Below the pieces are notes generated by a model that was given only the letters and a program-made list of their open reading frames with translations, was not told the origin of the DNA and searched no databases. Positions 16,981-25,247 of a stretch of DNA of 64,000 nt are shown here, piece after piece; the first letter of the stretch is position 1; every line of letters starts with the position of its first letter. A program made the translations under genes and the position numbers. Origin of the DNA: Lachnospiraceae bacterium (GTDB taxonomy: Bacteria > Bacillota > Clostridia > Lachnospirales > Lachnospiraceae); the NCBI GenBank assembly GCA_949383255.1, contig CASJPF010000003.1, forward strand, positions 80,147 to 144,146. Reading direction: 5' to 3'.

Positions 16981-19329
16981 ATGACAGCAAAAGAACTAAT
17001 TCACGAGTTGCCAAAGGGATTGATTAAATGGCATTCGTTTGAAAAAGGAAAACAGGCTTTATACATCACAGCATATACAGATTTGGACAGTGCATTTGCA
17101 GAGGCGCTTTCTGAGAGCGGAATTATAGTCGAATGTGTATCTGTGAAAGAGATGAAAAGTATTGTAAAAAATAGATACCATTATATTGTAGCATCATCAG
17201 TAGTTGAGAAAACGCAAGATGTATCATGTGTCCAAAATATTTTAAGAGAAACCTACAGATTGTTGGAGAAAGATGGAAAGTTATTTTTGATTACTGAAAA
17301 CCGGCTTGCAATTCGTTATTTTTGCGGAGACAGAGATCCGTTTACAGAGCGTAATTTTGATGGGATAGAGAATTATAGACGTGTCAATTTTAGGGACAGA
17401 GATTTGCAGGAAGGAAAATTGTATTCTAAAGCAGAGTTTATAGAGGTGCTAGAGAAATCTGGTTTTAGATATCACAAATTTTATTCTATTTTTCCGGATA
17501 TTTCATGTCCACAAGTAATCTTTGCTGAAGACTATATTCCACAAGAAGAACTTAACATCAGAATTTTTCCACAGTACCATAATCCAGATACTGTTTTTAT
17601 TGAGGAAGAGAATTTATATACATCTTTCATAAAAAATGGTATATTCCATGCTATGGCAAATGGATTTTTAATTGAATGTCCATTGAACAATGAATTTTCA
17701 ACTGTGAATCAAGTTACAGTTTCGATGGATAGAGGGAAAGAAAATGCTCTTTGCACTATTATAAGACAAAATGATTTGGTAGAGAAAAAACCATTGTATG
17801 ATGAAGGTGTCTGCAAATTAGCTGAATTGGCGAAAAACAGTAGGTATTTACAAGAACACGGTATTAGAATGATAGAAGGAAGAGTAAAAGATCATTCATA
17901 TATTATGCCATATGTAAATGGAATCCCTCTTGTGAGATACTTTCGATTATTGGCGAAAACTGATAAACAGAAATTTTATAGGCAGTTTGATGCATTGTGG
18001 GATTTGATACAAAATTCATCAGAACATATATCTTATGACAAGATAGACTGGGAACATTTTAATCCAATGTGGGATGAGATAAAAAGTGAAGTAGAACAAA
18101 GGAGAATTGACAGGGAAGAATGGAAACGTGTTTCGGAGTCGCAAAAAGGGAAAAAATATTTAGGACCTATATTGGCAAAAGGCTTTCCAGATTTAGTACT
18201 GGTGAATGGCATTATGACAAATGAAGGATTTGTGTTTTTTGACCAAGAATTATATGTAAAACAGTTTCCAGCAAAAGCAGTAATGATTAGAAATATTGAT
18301 TTTTTATATCATGGTGATAATGAGATAGAGGTTATATTACCCAAAAAAGAATTGTTGGAACATTATGGAATACAGGAAGCGTATTTTGAAATATATTATG
18401 CACACATCTCTCATTTTCTAACAAAACTTCGGAATGATGATATTCTTTTGGAGTATCATAAATTATGTAGGACAAATTATGAAACGCTTCATTCCAATCG
18501 TCAACGCATGAACTATTCTGCTGAGGAATATCAGCGTATTTTTGTAGATATTTTTAAAGGTTTGGAAAACAGAAAATTATATCTGTTTGGTTCCGGAAAT
18601 TTTACAAGAAAATTCCTTGCAATGTATGGAGAGGATTATCATGTGTGTGGAATTTTGGATAATGATAGACAGAAATGGGGAAATGAACTCGAGGGAATAA
18701 AGATTCAAGCCCCTTCCTTATTGGAAACGATGGAACCAAGTACTTATAAGGTAATTATTTGCATAAAAGAATATACAGGAGTACTTAGACAAATTAGAAA
18801 ATTGGGTGCCAAAAATATTGGAATTTATGAAACAAATATGGAATATCCCAGAAAAACAAAGAGAATATCAGTGAAAGATACAGCACAGAATACTGATAAA
18901 AAGAAATATCATGTAGGATATATCGCGGGAGTATTTGATTTGTTTCATATGGGGCATTTAAATTTGCTTCGGCGTGCGAAGGAGCAATGTGATTATCTTA
19001 TAGTCGGCGTGGTGACAGATGAAGGTGTCAAACAGAAAAAAAAGACAGAAGGATTTATTCCATTTGAGGAAAGGCTGGCTATTGTACAATCGTGCAAGTA
19101 TGTGGATGAGGCAGTAGCAATCCCACTAGAATATAATGACACAAAAGATGCATATTTAAAATTTCAGTTTGATGTACAATTTTCTGGAAGCGACTATAAG
19201 AATGACCTAATTTGGTTGGAAAAACGAGAGTTTTTGCGGAAACATGGAGCAGAACTTGTATTTTTTCCATATACAGAAAGTACAAGTTCTACAAAGATAA
19301 AAGAAATGATTGAGCGAAAATTAGTATAA
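16981..19329 (+). CDS. Fusion: methyltransferase-like, kinase-like middle, Rossmann-like module, cytidylyltransferase
   Basis: A 782-residue fusion. Residues about 1-190 look like a SAM methyltransferase with a weak motif I; the part with ILRETYRLLEKDGKLFLITENR is the clearest. Residues about 200-500 contain YIMPYVNGIPL and GFVFFDQELYVKQF, weakly like aminoglycoside/choline-kinase folds; I do not assign them firmly. Residues about 530-625 are the shared module (RKLYLFGSGNFTRKF). Residues about 645-782 are a cytidylyltransferase with AGVFDLFHMGHLNLL (the HxGH motif) and STSSTKIKEMI. The last domain should make a CDP-linked alcohol or sugar phosphate such as CDP-glycerol, CDP-choline or CDP-ethanolamine. 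The exact substrate cannot be read from sequence. Confidence 0.75.
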   Translation: MTAKELIHELPKGLIKWHSFEKGKQALYITAYTDLDSAFAEALSESGIIVECVSVKEMKSIVKNRYHYIVASSVVEKTQDVSCVQNILRETYRLLEKDGKLFLITENRLAIRYFCGDRDPFTERNFDGIENYRRVNFRDRDLQEGKLYSKAEFIEVLEKSGFRYHKFYSIFPDISCPQVIFAEDYIPQEELNIRIFPQYHNPDTVFIEEENLYTSFIKNGIFHAMANGFLIECPLNNEFSTVNQVTVSMDRGKENALCTIIRQNDLVEKKPLYDEGVCKLAELAKNSRYLQEHGIRMIEGRVKDHSYIMPYVNGIPLVRYFRLLAKTDKQKFYRQFDALWDLIQNSSEHISYDKIDWEHFNPMWDEIKSEVEQRRIDREEWKRVSESQKGKKYLGPILAKGFPDLVLVNGIMTNEGFVFFDQELYVKQFPAKAVMIRNIDFLYHGDNEIEVILPKKELLEHYGIQEAYFEIYYAHISHFLTKLRNDDILLEYHKLCRTNYETLHSNRQRMNYSAEEYQRIFVDIFKGLENRKLYLFGSGNFTRKFLAMYGEDYHVCGILDNDRQKWGNELEGIKIQAPSLLETMEPSTYKVIICIKEYTGVLRQIRKLGAKNIGIYETNMEYPRKTKRISVKDTAQNTDKKKYHVGYIAGVFDLFHMGHLNLLRRAKEQCDYLIVGVVTDEGVKQKKKTEGFIPFEERLAIVQSCKYVDEAVAIPLEYNDTKDAYLKFQFDVQFSGSDYKNDLIWLEKREFLRKHGAELVFFPYTESTSSTKIKEMIERKLV

Positions 19330-19386
19330 ATTTATGGGGGAGAATCGAAGAACATTATATGCAATAATAAGATTTGGAGGGGGATT

Positions 19387-20613
19387 ATGAATATAGGCTG
19401 TCAAAGTGTCATCAATATAAAAAGACCAGAGCAGGGAACAGCAGATTTAAGGAATGCTGGTATTAATAGGGTTTTTCTGTCCATATATGTAAGATTTCCT
19501 CAACAAGAAAGCGGGGAAAAGGCAGAGAAAGCTATAAAAAAATATTCTTCGGTAACAATTAAGGAACGTTATGAAACAGTTGTCAAAAAGTGTATAGACA
19601 AGGGGATTCATATTACATTTATAAAAGCTCCAATTATTCCAAGAACATTAGATATATATTCTGTGTTGCCAATACTGGAAACTGCCATACCACAATGCCT
19701 TGAACTATGTAGGATGGCAAAGTGTGGTTTTTTGCTCATAGAACTGCCGATTCAATTTAAAGGGAATTATAGGGAAGTTCAACAGACAGTGTATGATTAT
19801 TGCCTGGTTATGGCAAAAAAAGCTTGGGAATGTGGTGTAACGCTTCTGCTGAAAAACCAGATAAGGGATATAGGTGGGCATCTGGTGCGCGGTTTTTGTG
19901 CGGAAGCATCGGATGCTGTAAAATGGGTGGATAGTTTAAATAATAAACTTGGTTATAATGCTTTTGGTTTCTGTGTGGATATGGGGATATGTAATCTTTG
20001 TGGAAATGATATTCAAGCTTATATTAACACGCTTGGAAGTCGTATAAAGGTAGTGATTCTAAGGGATAATGATGGACGTAATGATAGTTCACTTCTCCCA
20101 TTTACATATGCAGATTCTGGAACAGACTGGCTCGGTGTTATCAGAGGACTTCGTGATATAAATTTTGATGGAGAACTTGTGGTAGATTTTTCAAGCACAT
20201 ATAGTTCATTTTCTCCACTTATTAGACCAACGCTTTTTAAACTTGCGAAGGAAATTGGAGATTACTTTCAGTGGCAAATTGAGATAGAAAATAATTTAAA
20301 AAAACACCAAAAATTTGTTCTTTTTGGCGCGGGGAATATGTGCCGCAATTACATGAAATGTTATGGCGAGAAATATCCACCATTGTTTACCTGTGACAAC
20401 AATCCGAAACTTTGGGGAACAGCATTTGAAGGACTAGAGGTAAAAAATCCGGAGATTTTAAGAGAGCTTCCCAAGGATTGTTGTGTGGTTATCTGCAATA
20501 TTTATTACCGTGAGATAGAGGTACAGCTTCGTGAAATGGGAATTGAAAATATTGGGTATTTTAATGATGAATATATGCCGTCGTTCTATTTTGATAGATT
20601 GGACAATGAATGA
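19387..20613 (+). CDS. Degenerate TIM-barrel isomerase-like protein with C-terminal Rossmann-like module
   Basis: Residues about 1-295 are a xylose-isomerase-like TIM barrel, paralogous to the next protein. Aligned with that neighbour, the positions that normally bind the divalent metal are changed: the IEN glutamate is lysine (LLLKNQ), the histidine of DTGH is isoleucine (DMGI), the HIHD histidines are lost (ILRD) and the last glutamate is replaced. The fold is therefore probably kept without normal catalysis. Residues about 307-400 are the shared module (FVLFGAGNMCRNYM, TCDNNPKLWG). A strong GGAGGGGG ribosome site precedes ATG 19387. Confidence 0.75.
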   Translation: MNIGCQSVINIKRPEQGTADLRNAGINRVFLSIYVRFPQQESGEKAEKAIKKYSSVTIKERYETVVKKCIDKGIHITFIKAPIIPRTLDIYSVLPILETAIPQCLELCRMAKCGFLLIELPIQFKGNYREVQQTVYDYCLVMAKKAWECGVTLLLKNQIRDIGGHLVRGFCAEASDAVKWVDSLNNKLGYNAFGFCVDMGICNLCGNDIQAYINTLGSRIKVVILRDNDGRNDSSLLPFTYADSGTDWLGVIRGLRDINFDGELVVDFSSTYSSFSPLIRPTLFKLAKEIGDYFQWQIEIENNLKKHQKFVLFGAGNMCRNYMKCYGEKYPPLFTCDNNPKLWGTAFEGLEVKNPEILRELPKDCCVVICNIYYREIEVQLREMGIENIGYFNDEYMPSFYFDRLDNE

Positions 20614-20634
20614 GAGATTTCAGGAGGGAACATA

Positions 20635-21573
20635 ATGGATATTGGTGTACAAACCAAAAATATAATAAAGGACGAATGTCCGTTGGAAGGTTTTGAATTG
20701 TTACAGCAGACGGGTTTTACTTGTTGTGATTTCAGCCTAAATTCGTATCTATTAAATTCGTCTCTATACAGATTTGAAATTAATAATTTTTTTGACCAAT
20801 CGGAGGTAGAACTTGAGACATTTTTTACACCACATAAAAGAGCAGCAAAAACTGCAAATATCAAGATAAATCAGATGCATATGCCATATCCAAATTATGT
20901 GCCAAATGGCGGAGATGAATTAAACGATTATCTAAAAAATATTGTTGCGCCAAAAAGTATGAAGATATGTGCTTTTATGGACTGCCAATATATTGTGATA
21001 CACGGTTTTAAACTTGCGCACTACTTAGGATCAGAAGAAGTAGAATGGAAGAAAACTCTGGAATTTATCGAGTTTCTTGCGCCGCTGGCAAAGGAGCTGG
21101 GCATTACCATATGTATTGAAAATATTTATACTAATATTGGAAATCATATTGTGGAAGGACCATGCTGTGATGCTAGAAAGGCAGCAGCTAGAATAGACAC
21201 TGTAAATGAAAAATATGGTGCAGAAGTTTTGGGATTTTGTTTTGATACTGGACACGCAAACCTTGTTGGGATTGACTTTGAGGATTTTATAATGGTTCTT
21301 GGAAATCGACTAAAAGTTTTGCATATTCATGATAATGATGGTGTTCGCGATTTGCACCAAATTCCTTTCACGTTTACAAGAAGTCGTGAAAATAAAACTT
21401 CCACGGACTGGGAAGGTTTTATTACAGGACTTAAAAAAATACATTTTAATCGTGTACTAAGCTTTGAGACTGCGCCAGTACTCACAGCTTTTCCAGATGC
21501 TATGAAGGTAGATACGCTCAGTTTTATTGCCAATATAGGAAAATATTTTTCTGGCGTTTTGGGGAAGAAATAG
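20635..21573 (+). CDS. Sugar phosphate isomerase/epimerase (xylose isomerase-like TIM barrel)
   Basis: A protein of 312 residues in the AP-endonuclease-2/xylose-isomerase-like superfamily. Expected metal ligands are present: ICIENIY (glutamate), CFDTGHANL (aspartate and histidine), LHIHDNDG (histidine, aspartate) and LSFET (glutamate). Such enzymes isomerise or epimerise sugars and polyols. It probably provides an unusual sugar precursor together with the transketolase-like protein at the start of the locus, which is inference. A hairpin terminator follows at 21621, marking the end of the glycan locus. It lacks the Rossmann module carried by its degenerate paralogue. Confidence 0.8.
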   Translation: MDIGVQTKNIIKDECPLEGFELLQQTGFTCCDFSLNSYLLNSSLYRFEINNFFDQSEVELETFFTPHKRAAKTANIKINQMHMPYPNYVPNGGDELNDYLKNIVAPKSMKICAFMDCQYIVIHGFKLAHYLGSEEVEWKKTLEFIEFLAPLAKELGITICIENIYTNIGNHIVEGPCCDARKAAARIDTVNEKYGAEVLGFCFDTGHANLVGIDFEDFIMVLGNRLKVLHIHDNDGVRDLHQIPFTFTRSRENKTSTDWEGFITGLKKIHFNRVLSFETAPVLTAFPDAMKVDTLSFIANIGKYFSGVLGKK

Positions 21574-21620
21574 GATAATTAGAAAATACATAATCACATC
21601 ACAGCAGGAGATACTATAAT

Positions 21621-21654
21621 ATGCAGTCTGTTACAGACTGCATGAGATTTTTTG
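21621..21654 (+). terminator. Rho-independent terminator ending the glycan locus
   Basis: ATGCAGTCT at 21621-21629 pairs with AGACTGCAT at 21635-21643 around GTTAC, followed by GAG and seven T. It lies 48 bp after the last glycan gene. Confidence 0.8.
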
Positions 21655-21683
21655 TAGCGCATAGATAAGAATGAGGTGTGATT

Positions 21684-21890
21684 ATGGATTATACAGATGG
21701 TTTGCAAGGCGGTGTGCTGCCGCTTGGGCTGGCGTTTGGATTAGCGATGGACGAGCAGGCAATCAATAATTATGGTAAGTTGACAGAATATGAAAAAGAA
21801 CGAATTCTTGCGGAGAGCAAAAATGTGAAGAGCAAAGAAGAAATGCAGGAGTTGATACAGCGTATCAGTGATGGAGATACAATGATATAG
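21684..21890 (+). CDS. Small hypothetical protein, 68 residues
   Basis: A short soluble protein with an N-terminal glycine-rich stretch (GLQGGVLPLGLAFGLAM) and a helical charged C-terminus (KSKEEMQELIQRISDG). GAGGTG lies 5 bp before ATG 21684; the GTG at 21678 overlaps that site. It is followed 16 bp later by a strong hairpin terminator, which supports it being a real single-gene unit. No known domain is recognised and the function is unknown. Confidence 0.65.
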   Translation: MDYTDGLQGGVLPLGLAFGLAMDEQAINNYGKLTEYEKERILAESKNVKSKEEMQELIQRISDGDTMI

Positions 21891-21906
21891 TCAACAGAAC
21901 GGCAGA

Positions 21907-21955
21907 AATGGCGGCAGAGGTCTAGAAAATGGCTTTGCCGCCATTGTTATTTTAT
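21907..21955 (+). terminator. Terminator after the 68-residue protein gene
   Basis: A perfect 10-bp stem AATGGCGGCA / TGCCGCCATT (21907-21916 with 21936-21945) is followed by a T-rich GTTATTTTAT. Confidence 0.75.
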
Positions 21956-22013
21956 ACAAAAAATCATGGAATAAACTGTAAAAAAGTGAAATTTTTTTAT
22001 TTCGCTCTTTTAA

Positions 22014-22019
22014 TATAAT
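22014..22019 (+). promoter_or_regulatory. TATAAT -10 element upstream of the leader of the zinc-finger/polA unit
   Basis: A perfect TATAAT sits about 38 bp before the first hairpin of the structured leader. No convincing -35 is present (only a T run), so the promoter would need help or use another sigma contact. Confidence 0.4.
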
Positions 22020-22056
22020 AGGATTTAGTGTATCATTGAGGAAGGAACATATTCAG

Positions 22057-22169
22057 AAACTGTAAGGATAGGTTACAGTTTGGTCTAGGACTTTGCATTT
22101 ACTGCAAATTATGGCTTTATAAGCCACGTAAAATTGCGTAGTGGTAGAAACGCATCGAGCATGTGGCTT
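22057..22169 (+). promoter_or_regulatory. Structured leader with mutually exclusive pairings
   Basis: This gene-free stretch has several hairpins. AAACTGTAA at 22057-22065 pairs with TTACAGTTT at 22074-22082. TTTGCA/TGCAAA surround TTTAC at 22092-22108. AAGCCA at 22121-22126 can pair either with TGGCTT just upstream (22112-22117) or with GTGGCTT at 22163-22169, enclosing an inner TGCGT/ACGCA stem (22135-22139 with 22150-22154). The choice between two pairings is typical of regulatory RNAs, but no known riboswitch class is recognised. Part of it (22095-22131) also belongs to a dispersed repeat, so structure could come from the repeat alone. Confidence 0.45.
22095..22131 (+). repeat. Dispersed repeat, copy 1
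   Basis: A 37-bp segment containing CATTTACTGCAAATTATGG and a palindromic AAGCC hairpin is 34/37 identical to the reverse complement of 63168-63204. A shorter relative (TTAGCATTTACTGC) is inside the MITE-like element at 51821. Confidence 0.75.
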
Positions 22170-22216
22170 GTGATGGCGCGGTTTTCGTATGATATAGAGT
22201 GATTAAGAGGGCAGCA

Positions 22217-22525
22217 ATGGATTGTAAAGAGGCGCAGCGATACATTCATCTGTTTTTGAAAGATGAACTAGACAGGGATACGGAGTATCAATTGGTGGAA
22301 CATATAACTTCCTGCAGTGAGTGTATGGAGGAACTTACGGTTGAATACCTTTTATTAGAAGGTATCAGCAGACTTGAGAATGATGAGGATATAGATGTGC
22401 AGAGTGAACTGGAAGATAGGCTGAATCGGATTATTACCCGCAAAAAGGTATTTAAACAGCTAAAAGCCGGTCTTTTTTTAGTTGGTTCGTTGATATTTTG
22501 CATATTTTTGCTGGGAGGGGTATAG
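22217..22525 (+). CDS. Zinc-finger (zf-HC2 / anti-sigma-like) membrane protein
   Basis: A protein of 102 residues. The N-terminus MDCKEAQRYIHLFLKDEL and HITSCSECMEEL form an H-x3-C-x2-C zinc-binding site of the anti-sigma type (zf-HC2). A hydrophobic segment near the C-terminus (LFLVGSLIFCIFLLGGV) would anchor it in the membrane. No ECF sigma factor gene is adjacent, so its partner is unknown. ATG 22217 has AGAGG 6 bp upstream; GTG 22199 is less likely. polA starts 6 bp after the stop, so the two are probably co-transcribed. Confidence 0.75.
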   Translation: MDCKEAQRYIHLFLKDELDRDTEYQLVEHITSCSECMEELTVEYLLLEGISRLENDEDIDVQSELEDRLNRIITRKKVFKQLKAGLFLVGSLIFCIFLLGGV

Positions 22526-22531
22526 AACATC

Positions 22532-25246
22532 ATGAGCAGAATTGTTTTGATAGACGGCAGTAATATTTTACAGAAGGCATTTTATAATGTGCCAATAATG
22601 ACGGATGCGACAGGGCTTCATACCAATGCGGTTTTTGGATTTGTAAATATATTATTAAAAATAGTAGAGAAGGAAAAACCAGATTACTTGAGTGTAATAT
22701 TTGGAACAGGGGAGAGTGTACAGTCAGAGGCACTTAAAGAGCAAGGTCCTATTTTGAAGGATCTTTTGTCTGCGATGAAGATTTATTTTATGGAAGCGCA
22801 AGGAATCAAAACCGCAGATTTTTTGGGGAGCGTTGTAAGGTGTCTGGAAGAAGGATTAGAAAAGGAAGAATTGGAGATTGTGCTGTTTACAAGTGAACGA
22901 AATATTTTGCAGCTTGCTTCAAGCAAAACAAGAATTTGTATTGTGGAAACAGGTGGCGGCAAGACGGCATTTCAAGAATATGGAGTGGATACAATACAAA
23001 AAGAATATCAGTTTGAACCTGCGTATTTTTATGTGTTGCAGGTATTGACAGAAATAGCGCACATTGGGAAAAAGACAGCAATTGATTTGCTGCATACCTA
23101 CGCTTCCGATGAGAATATGATAACCGCATTGTATGAACATTTGGACGAACTACCACAAAAGAGTATTCAGGAAAGATTGTTGCAGAACAAAGAGGCAGTT
23201 TTGCACGATAAAGAGTTCTGGAAAATTGATAAAAATGTTGCGGTTGATTTTTCACTGGAAAAGACAGTGTTTCATGCTGAAAATATATTTTCAATGGAGT
23301 CTAATGTTTTGCTGAAGAGACACTCCTTACACGGCAAATTTGGGCAGTCTGAATTAGGGAACAATTCAGCAGCCATCAATGTAAACAAAGATATTAAGGT
23401 GGTTGCCATTCAAACGAAGGGGGATGTTCAAAGCGTTTTTGACAGGGTTATCCAAGCTGGTTATGCGGCAATACGACCAATTAGTGTTAGAGCCAAAGGT
23501 GTTGGTGAGTTTGGAGCACACGCAGATGGACAAATGTATTTGCAGATGGATGCAGAGGAAGCAATTTTTGGCTGTATGTTATGCGGTGGTTCGGATAATG
23601 AGCGAAATGTTTATTTTATGGAAAGTAGTGACACAATTTCTGCAGAGTATCTTCAACAGCAAATAGAGAGGATGCTTTTGTCAGAAAGGATGTCGGTTGC
23701 TGTATTTGATATTAAAAGCGATTATGGCAATCTGTTTTCGCAGGAAAATGACAGAAAGTTGTCGTCGCATGAGATGACAGAGCGGCTTTTTGACTGTAAG
23801 ATTGCAGCATACTTGATGAATCCACTTAAAAGTGATTATAATATTGTAGATGTAGCGAATGAGTATCTGGGCATTCAGATACAGAAATGGGCAGAGGTAT
23901 TTGGAAAGGAAGATTTTAGCATAGCGTATCGAAATCAGAGAGAGGAAGTTTTGTCTTATCTTGCAAAAGAAACGTATGTGTTGTACTGCGCAGAACCGTT
24001 GCTGGAAACAGCATTGGCGCAAAACAAGATGGATAAGCTCTTTCGGAATCTTGAGATGCCATTAACTTATGTATTGTTTGATATGGAGCGAGAGGGAATT
24101 CTTGTTCGCCCGGAGGAACTAAAGAGTTATGGCGAGGCGCTCAACGGTCGAATTAGCGAGTTGGAAAAAGCAATTCATACAGCGGCTGGGGAGGTTTTTA
24201 ATATTAACTCTCCAAAGCAATTGGGGGAAATTTTATTTGACAAGATGAAATTGCCCGGAGGGAAGAAGACAAAAACTGGGTATTCGACGGCGGCAGAAGT
24301 GCTTGAGAAGCTTGCGCTAGAGAATCCAATTGTCAAGGATATTTTGGAATACAGGGGGCTTACAAAGCTGAAATCAACTTATGCAGATGGACTTGCTGTG
24401 TATATTGATGCGGAAAACAAGATACACACAAATTTTAACCAGACAATTACTGCGACGGGAAGATTGAGTTCCACAGAGCCAAATTTACAGAACATTCCAA
24501 TGCGTATGGAGCTTGGCAGACGAATTAGAAAGGTATTTGTACCCCAAAAAGGTTGTATTTTTATGGATGCAGATTACTCACAAATTGAGTTGCGTGTGCT
24601 GGCACATATGTCGGAAGATCAGCAGTTGATTGAAGCATATAAAATGGAGGAGGATATTCATAGGATTACTGCGTCGAAGGTATTTCATACACCATTTGCG
24701 GAGGTTACGGACTTGCAGAGACGCAACGCCAAGGCAGTAAATTTTGGAATTGTATATGGTATTAGCTCTTTTGGACTGAGTCAGGATTTGAGCATCACGC
24801 CCAAGGAGGCGAAAAGTTATATTGATGAATATTTTAAAACGTATCCCGGAATTAAGAAGTTTTTGGATAGGCTGGTAGATGACGCGAAAGATAAGGGATA
24901 CTGTGAAACGATGTTTGGCAGAAGAAGACCTGTTCCTGAGTTGAAATCTACAAATTTTAATCAGCGTTCTTTTGGAGAGCGTGTTGCCATGAACTCTCCA
25001 ATACAGGGAACGGCAGCAGATATTATCAAATATGCAATGGTTCATGTTTATGATGCGCTGAAGGCAAAGGGACTTCGGTCAAAGTTGATTTTGCAGATAC
25101 ATGATGAGTTGTTGATTGAGACAAGAAATGAAGAAGTTGAGGAAGTGAGGGCAATTCTGGCACACGAAATGCAGAATGCATGTGAGCTCGCAGTAAAATT
25201 GGAGATTGATCTTCACACAGGGACTGATTGGTATGAGGCAAAATAG
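22532..25246 (+). CDS. polA: DNA polymerase I with eroded 5'-nuclease domain
   Basis: The C-terminal polymerase domain is intact: motif A DADYSQIELR with D681, motif B RRNAKAVNFGIVYG from about 730, and motif C QIHDELLIE with H857-D-E. The middle (about 295-490) lacks the FDxE ligands of a 3'-5' exonuclease, as in many Gram-positive Pol I enzymes. The N-terminal FEN-like domain keeps the start VLIDGSN but has lost most catalytic carboxylates: EADD is KTAD at 93-96, GDRD is SERN at 121-124, and the GDxSDNxPG loop is deleted near 173. The RHxxYxxYK helical-arch segment is also missing. It should fill gaps in repair and Okazaki processing but not cut flaps. A GGGAGGGG ribosome site lies upstream. 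Confidence 0.93.
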   Translation: MSRIVLIDGSNILQKAFYNVPIMTDATGLHTNAVFGFVNILLKIVEKEKPDYLSVIFGTGESVQSEALKEQGPILKDLLSAMKIYFMEAQGIKTADFLGSVVRCLEEGLEKEELEIVLFTSERNILQLASSKTRICIVETGGGKTAFQEYGVDTIQKEYQFEPAYFYVLQVLTEIAHIGKKTAIDLLHTYASDENMITALYEHLDELPQKSIQERLLQNKEAVLHDKEFWKIDKNVAVDFSLEKTVFHAENIFSMESNVLLKRHSLHGKFGQSELGNNSAAINVNKDIKVVAIQTKGDVQSVFDRVIQAGYAAIRPISVRAKGVGEFGAHADGQMYLQMDAEEAIFGCMLCGGSDNERNVYFMESSDTISAEYLQQQIERMLLSERMSVAVFDIKSDYGNLFSQENDRKLSSHEMTERLFDCKIAAYLMNPLKSDYNIVDVANEYLGIQIQKWAEVFGKEDFSIAYRNQREEVLSYLAKETYVLYCAEPLLETALAQNKMDKLFRNLEMPLTYVLFDMEREGILVRPEELKSYGEALNGRISELEKAIHTAAGEVFNINSPKQLGEILFDKMKLPGGKKTKTGYSTAAEVLEKLALENPIVKDILEYRGLTKLKSTYADGLAVYIDAENKIHTNFNQTITATGRLSSTEPNLQNIPMRMELGRRIRKVFVPQKGCIFMDADYSQIELRVLAHMSEDQQLIEAYKMEEDIHRITASKVFHTPFAEVTDLQRRNAKAVNFGIVYGISSFGLSQDLSITPKEAKSYIDEYFKTYPGIKKFLDRLVDDAKDKGYCETMFGRRRPVPELKSTNFNQRSFGERVAMNSPIQGTAADIIKYAMVHVYDALKAKGLRSKLILQIHDELLIETRNEEVEEVRAILAHEMQNACELAVKLEIDLHTGTDWYEAK

Positions 25247-25247
25247 T

